Assembly: GCF_000975135.1 (NCBI RefSeq)
Contig: NZ_BBRF01000001.1
Coordinates: forward strand, 1,180,380 to 1,244,379
Source: Demequina aurantiaca
GTDB lineage: Bacteria; Actinomycetota; Actinomycetes; Actinomycetales; Demequinaceae
Length of the DNA stretch: 64,000 nucleotides
Direction of reading: 5' to 3'
This document shows, piece by piece, positions 43,859 to 53,461 of the stretch (positions are counted from its first letter, which is position 1; every line of letters starts with the position of its first letter). The position numbers and the translations under genes are program-made. The notes beneath the pieces are model-generated. The model saw only the letters and a program-made list of their open reading frames with translations. It did no database searches and was not told the origin of the DNA.

Positions 43859-45406
43859 CTAGACCCAACTGGGCAGCCACATGTGGGCCTGCCAGTATCC
43901 GAACGGGATGGGGGTGCCGAGCCACAGTGGAGCGAAGTACCCGGCAATGATCAGCACTGCCCCAATGAAGGCGACCGCGACGATGGTGCCCGTGCGCGAC
44001 CATCCGCCCCGGAGCCGCTCCGGTTGGGCGATGTGTTTCAGCGCCCACACCAGCGTAAGGATCACGAACGGCGCCATTGCGACCGTGTAGAACGTGAAGA
44101 TGGTGCGGTACGCGTAGGGAAGCCACGGAATCCACGCGGCGAAGGCCCCGAGCGACACCGTGAGCGCGAGCATGTCGCGGTAGCGAACCATCCGATAGGC
44201 GGCAAATCCGAGCGCGAGCGCCCCTGCCCACCAGATCAGCGGGTTCCCCAGCGCATGAACTGCGCTCACGCAGCGATCGGCGGCGCAATGCGCGTCGGGC
44301 GCATCTTCGAAGAAGAATGCCGTGGGTCGCCACTGGAAAAGCCACGCCCACGGGTTCGACATGTAGGTGTGCTCGGTGGTGAGGTTCTCGTGGAACGTCC
44401 ACATTTGCTGGTGGTAGTGCACCAGCGAGTTGAGCGAGTCGGGCAGCCACGTGGCACCCTCGCCGGGGTTGTTCTCCGCCCAGTGGCGACCATAGGAGTC
44501 GGTAGAGGTGAACCAGGGCATCCACGTCAAGAGGTAGATGACCAGCGTCGTGGCGATGGTGAGCAGGCCGGCGGGAACCGCCCGCAGCATGGCGCCCCAC
44601 GCCCAGCGTTCCACGCCGGCAGCGCGCCGATCGATCAGGTCCCATGCCACGGAGAGCAGCAGGAACGCGGCGGCAAAGTAGAAGCCGGACCACTTGACCG
44701 ATCCGGACAACGCGAACATCGCGATGGCCGCCCAGCGCCACCAACGAATGCCCAGATGAGGCCCCATACCCGGCAAGGTAGCGTCGGGGGCGAGGCCCGC
44801 GGCGACCCGTGCATCGGCCGCCCGTCGTTCTAGCTTGTGACGGGTGACGTGTCTGTCTATCAGGATCGCGCCAAAGCCCGCGACGGCGAACACTGCAAGG
44901 TAGATGTCCAGTAGGGCGGTGCGCGCCAGCACGATCGACTGGCCGTCGACGGCGATGAAGACCCCGGCCACCAGTCCCCACAGCGTGGACTTCAGTAGGT
45001 GGCGGGCGATGAAGGCGATCATCACGCACATCGCGGTGCCGAGTAACGCACCCATGAAGCGCCAGCCGTACGGGTTGTTGCCAAAGATCTCGATGCCCGC
45101 CGCGATCAGCAGCTTGCCGACCATGGGGTGGACGACAAAGTCACCCTCGGTCTCGAAGCCGGAGAGATCACCCTGAGCGAAGAGGTCGTTGTCGCCCGTC
45201 CAGTTGCCTTCATAGCCGATGGCGGTGAGCGAGTAGGCGCCGCGGACGTAGAACACCTCGTCGAACACGAGCGAGTGCGGCCACCCCAGCTCGACGAAGC
45301 GCAGCATCGCGGCCAGCACTCCTACGACGGACGCCATGATCGCTACTCGCCAACGCCACGCGAAGGTCACGAGGGCGGTATACCGCGAGTCGGTCAAGAG
45401 GCGCAC
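43859..45406 (-). CDS. pmt: Dolichyl-phosphate-mannose-protein mannosyltransferase (Pmt, GT39)
   Basis: The roughly 515-residue protein has about ten membrane helices. The first outside loop has the catalytic Asp-Glu pair in SLVFDEVFYVRGAYSL, and the large loop has HYHQQMWTFHENLTTEHTYMSNPWAW, which matches actinobacterial Pmt. It transfers mannose from polyprenyl phosphate to Ser/Thr of proteins as they are exported through Sec. In Mycobacterium tuberculosis the homologue Rv1002c is also next to rsmI (Rv1003), as here. The GTG at 45406 is chosen for length (about 500 residues in relatives); GTG at 45460 is in frame. TAGGCT (45414-45419) precedes it by seven bases. Confidence 0.93.
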   Translation of the reverse strand: MRLLTDSRYTALVTFAWRWRVAIMASVVGVLAAMLRFVELGWPHSLVFDEVFYVRGAYSLTAIGYEGNWTGDNDLFAQGDLSGFETEGDFVVHPMVGKLLIAAGIEIFGNNPYGWRFMGALLGTAMCVMIAFIARHLLKSTLWGLVAGVFIAVDGQSIVLARTALLDIYLAVFAVAGFGAILIDRHVTRHKLERRAADARVAAGLAPDATLPGMGPHLGIRWWRWAAIAMFALSGSVKWSGFYFAAAFLLLSVAWDLIDRRAAGVERWAWGAMLRAVPAGLLTIATTLVIYLLTWMPWFTSTDSYGRHWAENNPGEGATWLPDSLNSLVHYHQQMWTFHENLTTEHTYMSNPWAWLFQWRPTAFFFEDAPDAHCAADRCVSAVHALGNPLIWWAGALALGFAAYRMVRYRDMLALTVSLGAFAAWIPWLPYAYRTIFTFYTVAMAPFVILTLVWALKHIAQPERLRGGWSRTGTIVAVAFIGAVLIIAGYFAPLWLGTPIPFGYWQAHMWLPSWV

Positions 45407-45413
45407 AGATGGA

Positions 45414-45419
45414 AGCCTA
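45414..45419 (-). promoter_or_regulatory. Putative -10 box for leaderless pmt transcript
   Basis: On the minus strand TAGGCT ends seven bases before GTG 45406, and there is no ribosome-binding site. This also supports the choice of that start codon. Confidence 0.45.
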
Positions 45420-45469
45420 GTTGGTGCGCGTTGCCGCAACGGCACTTCGCGGTGTGTCACGCTTAACCC

Positions 45470-46309
45470 ATGACCGGACGCATCGTGCTTGCAGCGACGC
45501 CGATCGGCAATATCGCCGATGCCTCCGCTCACCTGCGCGAGCTCCTTGAGACGGCCGATGTCATCGCCGCGGAAGATACGCGTCGACTGCGTGATCTCGC
45601 GACGAGGATGGGACTCACGATCACCGCGCCGGTTATCGCCGTGCATGATCACAACGAGCGCGACAAGGCGGCTGCCCTGGTGGCCGAGGCACTTGCGGGC
45701 AAGACGGTGGTGTTGGTTTCCGACGCTGGCATGCCCACGGTCTCTGACCCGGGGTTCCGGGTGGTCGAGGCGGCGGCCGATGCCGGGGTTGGGGTCACCG
45801 TGGCCCCCGGGCCGAGCGCTGTGCTGACCGCCCTAGCGCTGTCTGGCTTGCCCACCGACAGGTTCTGCTTTGAGGGCTTCCCGTCGCGGAAGGCGGGGGA
45901 ACGTGCGGGCGCGCTCGCGGCGCTGTCCGCGGAGGCGCGCACGATGGTCTTCTTCGAGGCGCCACACCGGCTGTCGGCCACGTTGACGGCGATGGCGGAG
46001 GCGTTCGGGCCGGAGCGTCGGGCATCCGTGTCGCGCGAACTCACCAAGACCTACGAGCAGACTATGCGGGGCGGGCTCGCTGAGTTGGCCCAGTGGGCGA
46101 GCGACGATGAGCCACGCGGCGAAATCGTCATTACCGTGGCCGGGCGTCCTGCCGAGCAACCGTCGATGTCCGAATTGGTCGACGAGGCGCTGCGACGCGT
46201 CGAGTCGGGGGAGCGGGCAAAGGACGCGGTGGCCGACCTCGCGGGTGTGGCGGGAGTGCCGCGGCGCGAGCTGTACGCGGCGGTGCTCTCCGCGCGCAAG
46301 GAGAAGTAG
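45470..46309 (+). CDS. rsmI: 16S rRNA (cytidine1402-2'-O)-methyltransferase
   Basis: The 279-residue enzyme has the RsmI/TP-methylase fold: LAATPIGNIADAS, AAEDTRRLRDL, VSDAGMPTVSDPGFRVV and FEGFPSRKAGER, then APHRL and ELTKTYEQ. It methylates the ribose of C1402 in the ribosomal decoding centre. Length is usual for the family. It is divergent from pmt across 63 bases. The stop overlaps the GTG of the next gene by one base (TAGTG). Confidence 0.95.
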   Translation: MTGRIVLAATPIGNIADASAHLRELLETADVIAAEDTRRLRDLATRMGLTITAPVIAVHDHNERDKAAALVAEALAGKTVVLVSDAGMPTVSDPGFRVVEAAADAGVGVTVAPGPSAVLTALALSGLPTDRFCFEGFPSRKAGERAGALAALSAEARTMVFFEAPHRLSATLTAMAEAFGPERRASVSRELTKTYEQTMRGGLAELAQWASDDEPRGEIVITVAGRPAEQPSMSELVDEALRRVESGERAKDAVADLAGVAGVPRRELYAAVLSARKEK

Positions 46310-47175
46310 TGGGACGCGCCAAGCACGCCGATGCTGGCGTCGCCCGGTTTCTCCCGGCGGCAGTGACGGCCGTGGCCGGGTTTGCGCTCGGCTTGGTGGT
46401 CGCGTGGGGCGTGGGCCACGGCAACGCCGCGGGACCCTCGACTGCCGCCAGCGGGGACGCGTCGACGGCGCCGGCTCACACGGCGGCTCCCTCCGAATCG
46501 GCTATCCCGCGCGTGACCGCATCGGCTTCTGGAACCGCGGAGCCGGTGGTGGCACCGTCCACCGTCTTCGATATGGATAGGTATTCGATCGACGAGCCCG
46601 ACTCGCCATGGGTGGTGGTGAACAAGCTCCGACCGCTCGAGCCCAAGACGTACGTGCCGAACGACCTGGGCGGCGTCCAGGGAGTGAGCTTCACGGACGG
46701 CGGAAGCATCCGCGCGGAGGCCGGGGACGCCCTCGCCAAGATGCAAGAGGGCGCCCAGGCGGAGGGGCTCAGTTTCCGAGTCTCGAGTGCCTACCGAAGC
46801 TTTACGCGTCAGACCGGCCTCTACAGCACCTATGTGAACCGGTCTGGTACCGCCAAGGCGGACACCTTTTCCGCCCGACCCGGTTACTCCGAGCATCAGA
46901 CGGGCTGGTCCGCGGACCTCTACGACACCGCCGCGTGCCGGCTCCTGGCATGTTTTGGAGACACTGAGGTAGGCCGTTTCATCGCTGACCACGGCGCCGA
47001 GTACGGCTTCATCGTCCGGTACCCCGAGGGCGATCAGGACATCACCGGGTACATCTACGAGCCGTGGCACGTGCGCTACGTGGGCGTGGATCTTGCGATG
47101 GAGATGCGCGACCGTGGGGTGGACACGCTCGAGGAGTTCTTTGGGCTTTCCGATGCGCCGTCGTATGCCTCCTGA
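46309..47175 (+). CDS. VanY-type D-alanyl-D-alanine carboxypeptidase, membrane-anchored
   Basis: The 288-residue protein has an N-terminal membrane anchor (residues 13-34), an Ala/Ser/Thr linker to about 85 and a peptidase M15B domain. Zinc ligands are His196 (YSEHQTGW), Asp203 (SADLYD) and His254 (EPWHVRYVG), with catalytic Glu251 and Arg163 in SSAYRSF. It trims the terminal D-Ala from peptidoglycan stem peptides on the outside of the membrane. Absence of van regulatory genes argues against a glycopeptide-resistance role. The start is GTG, coupled to rsmI. Confidence 0.92.
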   Translation: MGRAKHADAGVARFLPAAVTAVAGFALGLVVAWGVGHGNAAGPSTAASGDASTAPAHTAAPSESAIPRVTASASGTAEPVVAPSTVFDMDRYSIDEPDSPWVVVNKLRPLEPKTYVPNDLGGVQGVSFTDGGSIRAEAGDALAKMQEGAQAEGLSFRVSSAYRSFTRQTGLYSTYVNRSGTAKADTFSARPGYSEHQTGWSADLYDTAACRLLACFGDTEVGRFIADHGAEYGFIVRYPEGDQDITGYIYEPWHVRYVGVDLAMEMRDRGVDTLEEFFGLSDAPSYAS

Positions 47176-47271
47176 CCCACGTTCTGTTGTAGTCACATCC
47201 GCCTTCATCACATTGAAACTCTCGGAGAACCGGAGCGCGATATCGTCAGCGCGAGGTAAAAGACCTGGTAA

Positions 47272-47318
47272 TTTTGCCTATACTGGCAAAAAGAACGAAA
47301 TGTAACGATATTGTTAAG
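47272..47318. promoter_or_regulatory. Operator-like palindromes upstream of the sugar ABC operon
   Basis: TTTTGCC-TATACT-GGCAAAA (47272-47291) is a perfect seven-base-arm palindrome. TAAC-GATATT-GTTA (47303-47316) lies 11 bases further on. ATTTTGCC occurs again at 47347-47354 next to the promoter. The region is AT-rich against its surroundings. These are candidate binding sites for LacI-type or global regulators of sugar use. Confidence 0.55.
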
Positions 47319-47332
47319 GTTCACATTTCCGG

Positions 47333-47361
47333 TTGTGAGGGTTAACATTTTGCCCTAGTGT
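47333..47361 (+). promoter_or_regulatory. Promoter with embedded GTTAAC operator for the sugar ABC operon
   Basis: TTGTGA (47333-47338) and TAGTGT (47356-47361) are spaced by 17 bases. The spacer contains GTTAACAT (47341-47348), whose reverse complement ATGTTAAC is the half-site also found over the araB -10 box. Binding there would block RNA polymerase. The leader to the first gene is about 75 bases. Confidence 0.55.
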
Positions 47362-47443
47362 CGTTTCCAAGCCCAGAGTCACTGGGTCGCCGACGCCTGG
47401 CAACGATGCAGTAAGCGGCGGCACCGAACAAGGAGGTTCGACT

Positions 47444-48463
47444 ATGAAGAAGTACGCAGCAATCGCGGCATTTGGCGCCGCAGCACTCACCCTCGCTGGT
47501 TGCTCCAGCGATGGTGGAACGGATGAGGCCACCGAGGGAGCGACGGCAGCCGCCGGCGAGACCGAGGCCGCCGCTGCGGGTGACGCCGGCGACATGGTGG
47601 TGGGCTTTGCACAGGTTGGCGCGGAGAGTGGATGGCGCACCGCCAACACGAACGACATTCAGCGCGCATTCTCGGACGCGGGCATTGAGCTGAAGTTCTC
47701 GGACGCACAGCAGAAGCAGGAAAACCAAATCAAGGCGATCCGCTCCTACATCCAGCAGGGCGTCGACATCATTTCCTTCTCGCCGGTCGTTGAGACAGGT
47801 TGGGACGCAGTGCTCAACGAGGCGAAGGCCGCGGGCATCCCGGTCATCCTCACCGACCGCTCGGTCGACTCCACGGACGACTCGCTGTACGAGAGCTTCC
47901 TTGGATCCGACTTTGTGCTCGAGGGAAACAAGGCGGGCGAGTGGGTCGTCAACGAGTACGCCGACGCAGACTCCGTCAAGATCATTCAGCTCGAGGGCAC
48001 CACCGGTGCCGCTCCCGCGATTGACCGCGCCGAGGGCTTCATCGACATCATCGGCGCGGACCCCAAGTTCGAGATCGTGGCGTCACAAACAGGTGACTTC
48101 ACTCGCGCAGGCGGCAAGGAAGTGACCGAGGCGCTGCTCAAGTCCAACCCCGACGTCGACCTGATTTACGCACACAACGACGACATGGGTCTGGGGGCCA
48201 TCGAGGCAATCGAGGCCGCTGGTCTCGAGCCTGGCGTCGACATCAAGATTGTCACCGTTGATGCGGTGCACGACGGCATGCAGGCCCTCGCTGACGGCAA
48301 GATCAACTTCATCGTCGAGTGCTCACCGCTGCTCGGTGACCAGCTCGTGGAGATCGCCACCGCGGTCTACAACGGCGAGACGGTTGACAAGCGCATCGTG
48401 ACCGAGGAAACCACGTTCACCCAGGACGAGGCAATCGCAGCATTGCCCGAACGCGCTTACTAA
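47444..48463 (+). CDS. Sugar ABC transporter substrate-binding lipoprotein (YtfQ-like)
   Basis: The 339-residue protein has a lipoprotein signal (LTLAGC, Cys20), an acidic Ala/Glu/Thr linker and a periplasmic-binding-protein type 1 domain. Segments such as GFAQVGAESGWRTANTND, QQKQENQIKAIRSYIQQGVD, LEGTTGAAPAIDRAEGF, TGDFTRAGGKEV and VYAHNDDM-like IYAHNDDMGLG match YtfQ, the galactofuranose-binding protein of E. coli. It captures a sugar outside the cell and delivers it to the transporter encoded downstream. Arabinose genes nearby make L-arabinose, perhaps in its furanose form, a good candidate ligand (inference). Confidence 0.92.
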   Translation: MKKYAAIAAFGAAALTLAGCSSDGGTDEATEGATAAAGETEAAAAGDAGDMVVGFAQVGAESGWRTANTNDIQRAFSDAGIELKFSDAQQKQENQIKAIRSYIQQGVDIISFSPVVETGWDAVLNEAKAAGIPVILTDRSVDSTDDSLYESFLGSDFVLEGNKAGEWVVNEYADADSVKIIQLEGTTGAAPAIDRAEGFIDIIGADPKFEIVASQTGDFTRAGGKEVTEALLKSNPDVDLIYAHNDDMGLGAIEAIEAAGLEPGVDIKIVTVDAVHDGMQALADGKINFIVECSPLLGDQLVEIATAVYNGETVDKRIVTEETTFTQDEAIAALPERAY

Positions 48464-48486
48464 GAAGACTTACCCCTTCTCAGTAG

Positions 48487-48522
48487 GGTGTGGGTGCGTG
48501 GCTCCAGCCGCGCACCCACACC
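48487..48522 (+). promoter_or_regulatory. Intercistronic hairpin after the sugar-binding protein gene
   Basis: GGTGTGGGTGCG (48487-48498) and CGCACCCACACC (48511-48522) pair perfectly and the inner GGCT/AGCC extends the stem. It lies 23 bases after the binding-protein stop codon and 36 before the ATPase start. Such hairpins commonly stop part of transcription or protect mRNA so that the binding protein is made in excess over the membrane parts. Confidence 0.75.
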
Positions 48523-48558
48523 GCGTCTCAGCTTGGCCCTCAAAGGAGAGAGCAACTC

Positions 48559-50117
<1,559 letters not shown>

Positions 50118-50121
<4 letters not shown>

Positions 50122-51185
50122 GCGCGCAACTGAGAAACTTCACCGGCAGCCGCATCTTCTGGCCGGTGGTCATCCTCGTAGGGCTCGTCATCGTTGACGT
50201 GATCGCCTTCCCCGGATTCCTCGACATCACAGTCAAGGAGGGACACCTCTTCGGTGCTCCCATCGACATCCTGCGCAACGGTGCACCCACATTGCTGATC
50301 GGGGTGGGAATGACGCTCGTCATCGCCACCCGCGGCATCGACCTGTCCGTCGGGTCGATCGCGGCAATATCTGGCGCAGTCGTTTCCGCCCTACTACTAA
50401 ACTCGCCCACACCCGACAACCCCTGGACCGTTGTTCAGGCCGTTGGCATCGCGCTGATCCTGGGCTTCATCCTGGGTGTCTGGAATGGCACGCTGGTCGC
50501 ATACCTCAAGATCCAGCCGATTATCGCGACGCTGATCCTCATGACCGCCGGTCGTGGCGTGGCGATGCTCATCACCGAGGGGCAGATCCTGACGCTTCAC
50601 TCAAAGCCCTTTGAGTGGTTCGGTTCGGGCTTCATCGTAGGCTTCCCCGTCGCGGTCGTGATCGCAGCGGTGGTGCTCATCCTGACGATGCTCGTAGTTC
50701 GCCGGTCCGCGCTCGGCATGTTCATCGAGTCCGTGGGCATCAACCCCGAGGCCAGCCGCCAGGCGGGTATCCGATCGCGGGGCCTGTTGCTGGGCATCTA
50801 TGCCTTCTGCGCTTTGCTCGCGGCCCTCGCGGGTCTGATCATCACCTCCGACCAGACCGCGGCGGACGCGAACAACACGGGGCTGTTCATTGAGCTCGAT
50901 GCGATCCTCGCCGTAGTCATCGGCGGCACCTCACTGATGGGTGGCCGCTTCTCGCTCATCGGCACCTTGGTGGGAGTCCTCGTAATCCAGACCCTGGTGA
51001 CGACCGTGTACATCGTGGGCATTCCACCCGTCGCGACCATGGTGTTCAAGGCTGTGGTGGTCATCGCGGTCTCGCTGCTGCAGTCGCCCACCACCAATGA
51101 GAAGTTTGCGAACTGGCGTAAGGACCGAAGAAGGCCCACGCCCACCAAGGCAATCGAACCGAAGCGAGAGAAGGTCTCCGCATGA
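50118..51185 (+). CDS. Sugar ABC transporter permease (YtfT-like)
   Basis: The 355-residue protein is a BPD_transp_2-type permease with about eight to ten helices. The conserved segment GVGMTLVIATRGIDLSVGSIAAISGAVV and the EAA-like GINPEASRQAGIRSRGLLLGIYAFCALLAALAG loop mark the ribose/galactofuranose permease family. It forms the membrane pore with the next gene product. The ATG overlaps the ATPase stop (ATGA) and its stop overlaps the following ATG, giving coupled translation through the operon. Confidence 0.94.
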
Positions 51186-52207
51186 GCAACACTGTGATGG
51201 AAAGACTGCCCGCAAATGCCGCGACCCGCGGCACCCTGAGCGCCGGACGCCGTATCATCACGAGCCCCAAGTACGCACCAGTACTCGTGACGCTCGGGCT
51301 GTTCATCGCGATGTTCGTCTCCGGCGGCGTGCGATACGACAACTTCTGGTCGCCGCAGGTGCTGCTGAACCTGTTCGTGGACAACGCCTACCTGATAGTG
51401 CTCGCCGTGGGAATGACGTTCGTCATCCTGACGGGCGGCATTGACCTGTCCGTAGGATCGGTCATCGCGCTCTCCGCCATGATCTGCGCCAAGCTGCTTG
51501 AGGCAGGGGTCCCCGCAGCGGGAGTGATCGCGGTCACGCTGGTGGCAACGTCATTGCTTGGGCTGGGGATGGGCCTGATGATCCATGTCTTTAAGGTCCA
51601 ACCGTTCATCGCCACGCTGGCGGGCATGTTCCTTGCCCGCGGCCTCTGCTATGTCATCAGCGAGGCGTCGATCTCGATTAACGACCCGTTTTTTGTCAGC
51701 ATGGCGTCTACGCGCATTCCACTCGGTGGCAGCGCCTCGATCACCATCAGCGTGATCATCGCGCTTCTCGTGGTGGCGATTGCGTTCTACGTCCTTCACT
51801 ACAGCCGCTTTGGCCGCACGGTTTACGCACTTGGTGGGTCGGAGCAGTCCGGCACACTCATGGGTCTTCCCGTGGGCCGCACTAAGGTGCTCGTGTATGT
51901 CGTGAGCGGCCTGTGCTCAGGAATCTCCGGGGTGCTCTACTCCTTCTATACGCTGTCGGGCTACTCGCTGACTGCGGTGGGGACCGAGCTCGATGCCATC
52001 GCGGCCGTCGTGATTGGCGGCACGCTGCTGACCGGCGGCTACGGGTTCGTCCTGGGCTCCGCCCTCGGTGTCCTGGTGCTGGGCCTGATCCAGACCATGA
52101 TCAGCTACGAGGGCACGCTCAGCTCGTGGTGGACCAGGATCTTCATCGGCGGACTGCTGCTGGTGTTCATCGTGCTTCAGAAGGTGCTGACGCGAAGGCG
52201 AAATTGA
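51182..52207 (+). CDS. Sugar ABC transporter permease (YjfF-like)
   Basis: The 341-residue second permease is homologous to the first: AVGMTFVILTGGIDLSVGSVIALSAMI and YALGGSEQSGTLMGLPVGRTKVLVYVVSGLCSGISG. The order binding protein, ATPase, YtfT-like, YjfF-like equals ytfQRT-yjfF of E. coli, where two different permeases form the galactofuranose importer. The ATG overlaps the previous stop by four bases. A hairpin follows at 52218-52253. Confidence 0.94.
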   Translation: MSNTVMERLPANAATRGTLSAGRRIITSPKYAPVLVTLGLFIAMFVSGGVRYDNFWSPQVLLNLFVDNAYLIVLAVGMTFVILTGGIDLSVGSVIALSAMICAKLLEAGVPAAGVIAVTLVATSLLGLGMGLMIHVFKVQPFIATLAGMFLARGLCYVISEASISINDPFFVSMASTRIPLGGSASITISVIIALLVVAIAFYVLHYSRFGRTVYALGGSEQSGTLMGLPVGRTKVLVYVVSGLCSGISGVLYSFYTLSGYSLTAVGTELDAIAAVVIGGTLLTGGYGFVLGSALGVLVLGLIQTMISYEGTLSSWWTRIFIGGLLLVFIVLQKVLTRRRN

Positions 52208-52217
52208 CCCAGTCCCT

Positions 52218-52253
52218 TGCCCCCACACGGCATACTTAGTCAGCGTGGGGGCA
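52218..52253 (+). terminator. Terminator-like hairpin after the sugar ABC operon
   Basis: TGCCCCCAC (52218-52226) pairs with GTGGGGGCA (52245-52253) around an 18-base loop, 11 bases after the last permease gene and 28 before the first lacI-type gene. There is no T run, so read-through into the regulator gene is possible. Confidence 0.6.
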
Positions 52254-52281
52254 GCCAAAGCCCTGACAAACCGAGGGAACT

Positions 52282-53352
52282 GTGACGCAACACGACAAGC
52301 AAGCAAAGGCGGCCAACATCTTCGATGTGGCCCGCCTCGCGGGCGTGTCCCATCAGACGGTGTCGCGGGTCATCAATGACCTGCCCAACGTGCGTCCGGC
52401 GACTCGCGACCGCGTCGTGAAGGCGATTGCACAGTTGCGCTATGTGCCGTCCCCCGCGGCACGTGCCCTCGTCACCAAGCGCTCGCGCGTGCTGGGGTTG
52501 GTGTCGACTGGCGTGCCCTCGTTCAGTGTGTCCACCACCGCGGTCCACTTCACGACGGCGGCCCGCGAGGCCCGCTACGCCGTGAGCGCGTCCAGCATGG
52601 TCAGCGGTGACGCGACGTCCTTGCGCGCAGCGATCGAGCTGCTGCTGGGCCAGAAGGTCGAGGCGATCGTGGTCATCTCCGACGAGCGTGAGGCCCTCGA
52701 GGTCATCCAGAACATCGAGCTTGGTGTTCCGCTCGTTGCCGTCGCGTCGGAGTTGGCGGCGGTTCGCGAGGACACTCATCAGGTCGCCTTCGACCAGTTC
52801 CAGGGAGCGTCGCTGGCGGTCGAGCACCTCATCGAATTGGGCCACCGCGAGATCCGCCACGTCTCGGGCGCCGTCGGCTCGATGAACGCGGGCGAGCGCG
52901 AGCGTGGCTGGCGGGCAGCCCTTGCCGATGCGAAGCTTCCCATCGTCCCGGCGCTCGCGGGGGACTGGTCCCCAGCATCGGGCTACGAGCATGGGCTGTC
53001 ACTTGCCGGCGACTCGACCATGACTGCGGTGTTTGTGGCGAGCGATGAGATGGCCTTGGGTGTGATGCACGGGCTGCAGTCGCAAGGGCGGCGCGTCCCT
53101 GAGGATGTATCAGTCATGGGCTTTGACGACATTCCGTTGGCGGCGTACGTCACCCCTCCCCTCAGCACGGTGCGGCTCGACTTCGCGACGCTTGGTCGGG
53201 ACGCGTTCTCGCTGCTCCTGTCGGTGCTGCAAGATGAGGACGCTGCCGACCCTACGCGTCGCATGCCGGCGCTGATTCGGCGCGCATCCACCGCCCCACC
53301 GGCAGGCATTCCAGTCACGCAACGCCACACCTCCACGGGACGGTTGCGGTGA
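52282..53352 (+). CDS. LacI-family transcriptional regulator 1
   Basis: The 356-residue protein has the LacI helix-turn-helix at about residues 12-60 (NIFDVARLAGVSHQTVSRVINDLPNVRPATRDRV) with the hinge motif AARALVTKRSR. A sugar-binding domain follows (FVASDEMALGVMHGLQSQGRRVPEDVSVMGFDDIPLAAYVTPPLSTVRLDF). It sits between the sugar transporter operon and a second LacI gene, so control of the transporter and the ara genes is likely. GAGGGA precedes the GTG start. Confidence 0.93.
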   Translation: MTQHDKQAKAANIFDVARLAGVSHQTVSRVINDLPNVRPATRDRVVKAIAQLRYVPSPAARALVTKRSRVLGLVSTGVPSFSVSTTAVHFTTAAREARYAVSASSMVSGDATSLRAAIELLLGQKVEAIVVISDEREALEVIQNIELGVPLVAVASELAAVREDTHQVAFDQFQGASLAVEHLIELGHREIRHVSGAVGSMNAGERERGWRAALADAKLPIVPALAGDWSPASGYEHGLSLAGDSTMTAVFVASDEMALGVMHGLQSQGRRVPEDVSVMGFDDIPLAAYVTPPLSTVRLDFATLGRDAFSLLLSVLQDEDAADPTRRMPALIRRASTAPPAGIPVTQRHTSTGRLR

Positions 53353-53389
53353 CGCACGACGGGTTGTGCAGTGTGACGGCATGTTGCAG

Positions 53390-53403
53390 AGTGAGCGTTC
53401 ACA
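53390..53403. promoter_or_regulatory. LacI-type operator before the second lacI-family gene
   Basis: AGTGAGCGTTCACA has GTGA/TCAC arms around a CG centre, the classic shape of LacI-family sites. It lies about 60 bases before GTG 53462 and may mediate autoregulation or cross-control by the upstream LacI protein. Confidence 0.5.
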
Positions 53404-53461
53404 TAGACGATAGGGTGTCCATCGCGGCGCGCACCGGTAGCCGGAAGCCAAAGGAGGCATC

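Noticed and set aside
46309-47175. Vancomycin resistance by the VanY-type carboxypeptidase
   Set aside because: No vanH, vanA, vanX or VanRS genes are present. Such peptidases are normal cell-wall enzymes in actinobacteria.
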